64,000 nt of DNA from Paulinella micropora (lineage: Eukaryota; Cercozoa; Imbricatea; Euglyphida; Paulinellidae), in assembly GCA_019918135.1 (NCBI GenBank), contig WBZZ01004660.1, positions 38,501 to 102,500 of the forward strand, given 5' to 3'. The notes under the pieces are model-generated. The model had not been told where the DNA came from and did no database searches. It was given only the letters and a program-made list of their open reading frames with translations. Of the stretch, positions 63,930 through 64,000 are shown piece by piece. The translations under genes were made by a program, and so were the position numbers. Within the stretch, counting starts at the first letter, position 1. Each line of letters starts with the position of its first letter.

Positions 63930-64000
63930 GTATGTGTCTCTATATTTATGACTTTAATTTAAAATACGAACTTATTTGACCGTTGCCTTTTTCACCCGTC
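63930..64000 (-). repeat. PLV right terminal inverted repeat (visible part)
   Basis: Reverse complement of the left terminus at 26537, 28 of the first 32 bases identical. The window ends inside or at the repeat. Confidence 0.75.

Larger units (their letters stand above)
26537..64000. mobile_element. Endogenous Polinton-like virus (PLV), interrupted by a Ty3/gypsy element
   Basis: The ends are inverted: 26537-26568 matches the reverse complement of 63969-64000 at 28 of 32 bases, and both ends carry diverged copies of the same CxCG zinc-motif ORF reading inward. Genes between: protein-primed PolB, major capsid, penton, adenain-like protease, packaging ATPase, integrase fragment, lipase, S74 fibre and small virion-type proteins. 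This is the Polinton/PLV morphogenesis and replication set. Subtracting the gypsy insertion (17577 bp plus 4-bp target duplication) leaves about 19.9 kb. Frameshifts and nonsense codons in PolB, penton, ATPase, fibre, coiled-coil and other genes show an inactive copy. The terminal repeat may extend past the window. Confidence 0.88.

Noticed and set aside
26537-64000. Frameshifts as assembly or read errors
   Set aside because: The LINE ORF (5.1 kb) and gag (3 kb) are free of indels in the same window, so a general indel error rate is unlikely; local error cannot be fully excluded.

Overview
The window is eukaryotic nuclear DNA, most likely from an alga or other protist. Evidence is spliced genes with GT-AG introns, dense (TTA)n microsatellites, tRNA-derived SINEs, a LINE, a Ty3/gypsy LTR element, and an integrated virus of the Polinton-like type (PLV). 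Nothing in the sequence names the species. It is an accessory region in which mobile elements outnumber host genes.

Layout. 0.35-6.2 kb: a decayed, spliced gene (+) for a large extracellular, FN3-containing, single-pass membrane protein; its introns carry SINE-type repeats and (TTA)n. 6.4-14.85 kb: SINEs, two other short repeat families, and one near full-length LINE (8.7-13.84 kb) broken by a single nonsense codon. 14.85-26.5 kb: gene-poor DNA with tandem duplications, long direct repeats, a foldback element, microsatellites, and one small spliced minus-strand gene with an RGG-rich tail (21.6-22.5 kb). 26.54 kb to the window end: an endogenised PLV.

The PLV. Its inverted ends are visible at 26537 and, in reverse complement, at base 64000. 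It carries protein-primed DNA polymerase B, double-jelly-roll major capsid protein, penton/minor capsid protein, adenain-like protease, packaging ATPase, integrase fragment, lipase, a phage-like fibre with an S74 chaperone, and small virion-type proteins. Many genes have frameshifts, so the copy is dead. The polymerase gene is split: its N-terminal part lies at 44.5-45.4 kb on the minus strand and the remainder at 27.0-30.1 kb on the plus strand, as expected if the 27.0-44.5 kb block has been inverted. Candidate TATATA-type promoters and GTAGGGG/CCCCTAC hairpins recur at its gene borders.

Nesting. A Ty3/gypsy element (LTRs 45638-45886 and 62967-63214, GGGG target duplication) sits inside the PLV. 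A 7.67-kb DNA transposon (52401-60068, TA target duplication, ~770-bp inverted ends built on a ~181-bp repeat) sits inside the gypsy pol gene between RNase H and integrase. A 5'-truncated SINE sits in an intron of that transposon's putative transposase gene. Removing the gypsy leaves a PLV of about 19.9 kb, a usual size for this group.

Cross-cutting signals: the SINE and another repeat share the 3' end of the local LINE plus the (TTA)n tail, which points to LINE-driven mobilisation. Nonsense codons in LINE, gypsy gag and the nested transposon all fit C-to-T changes of CAG or CGA.
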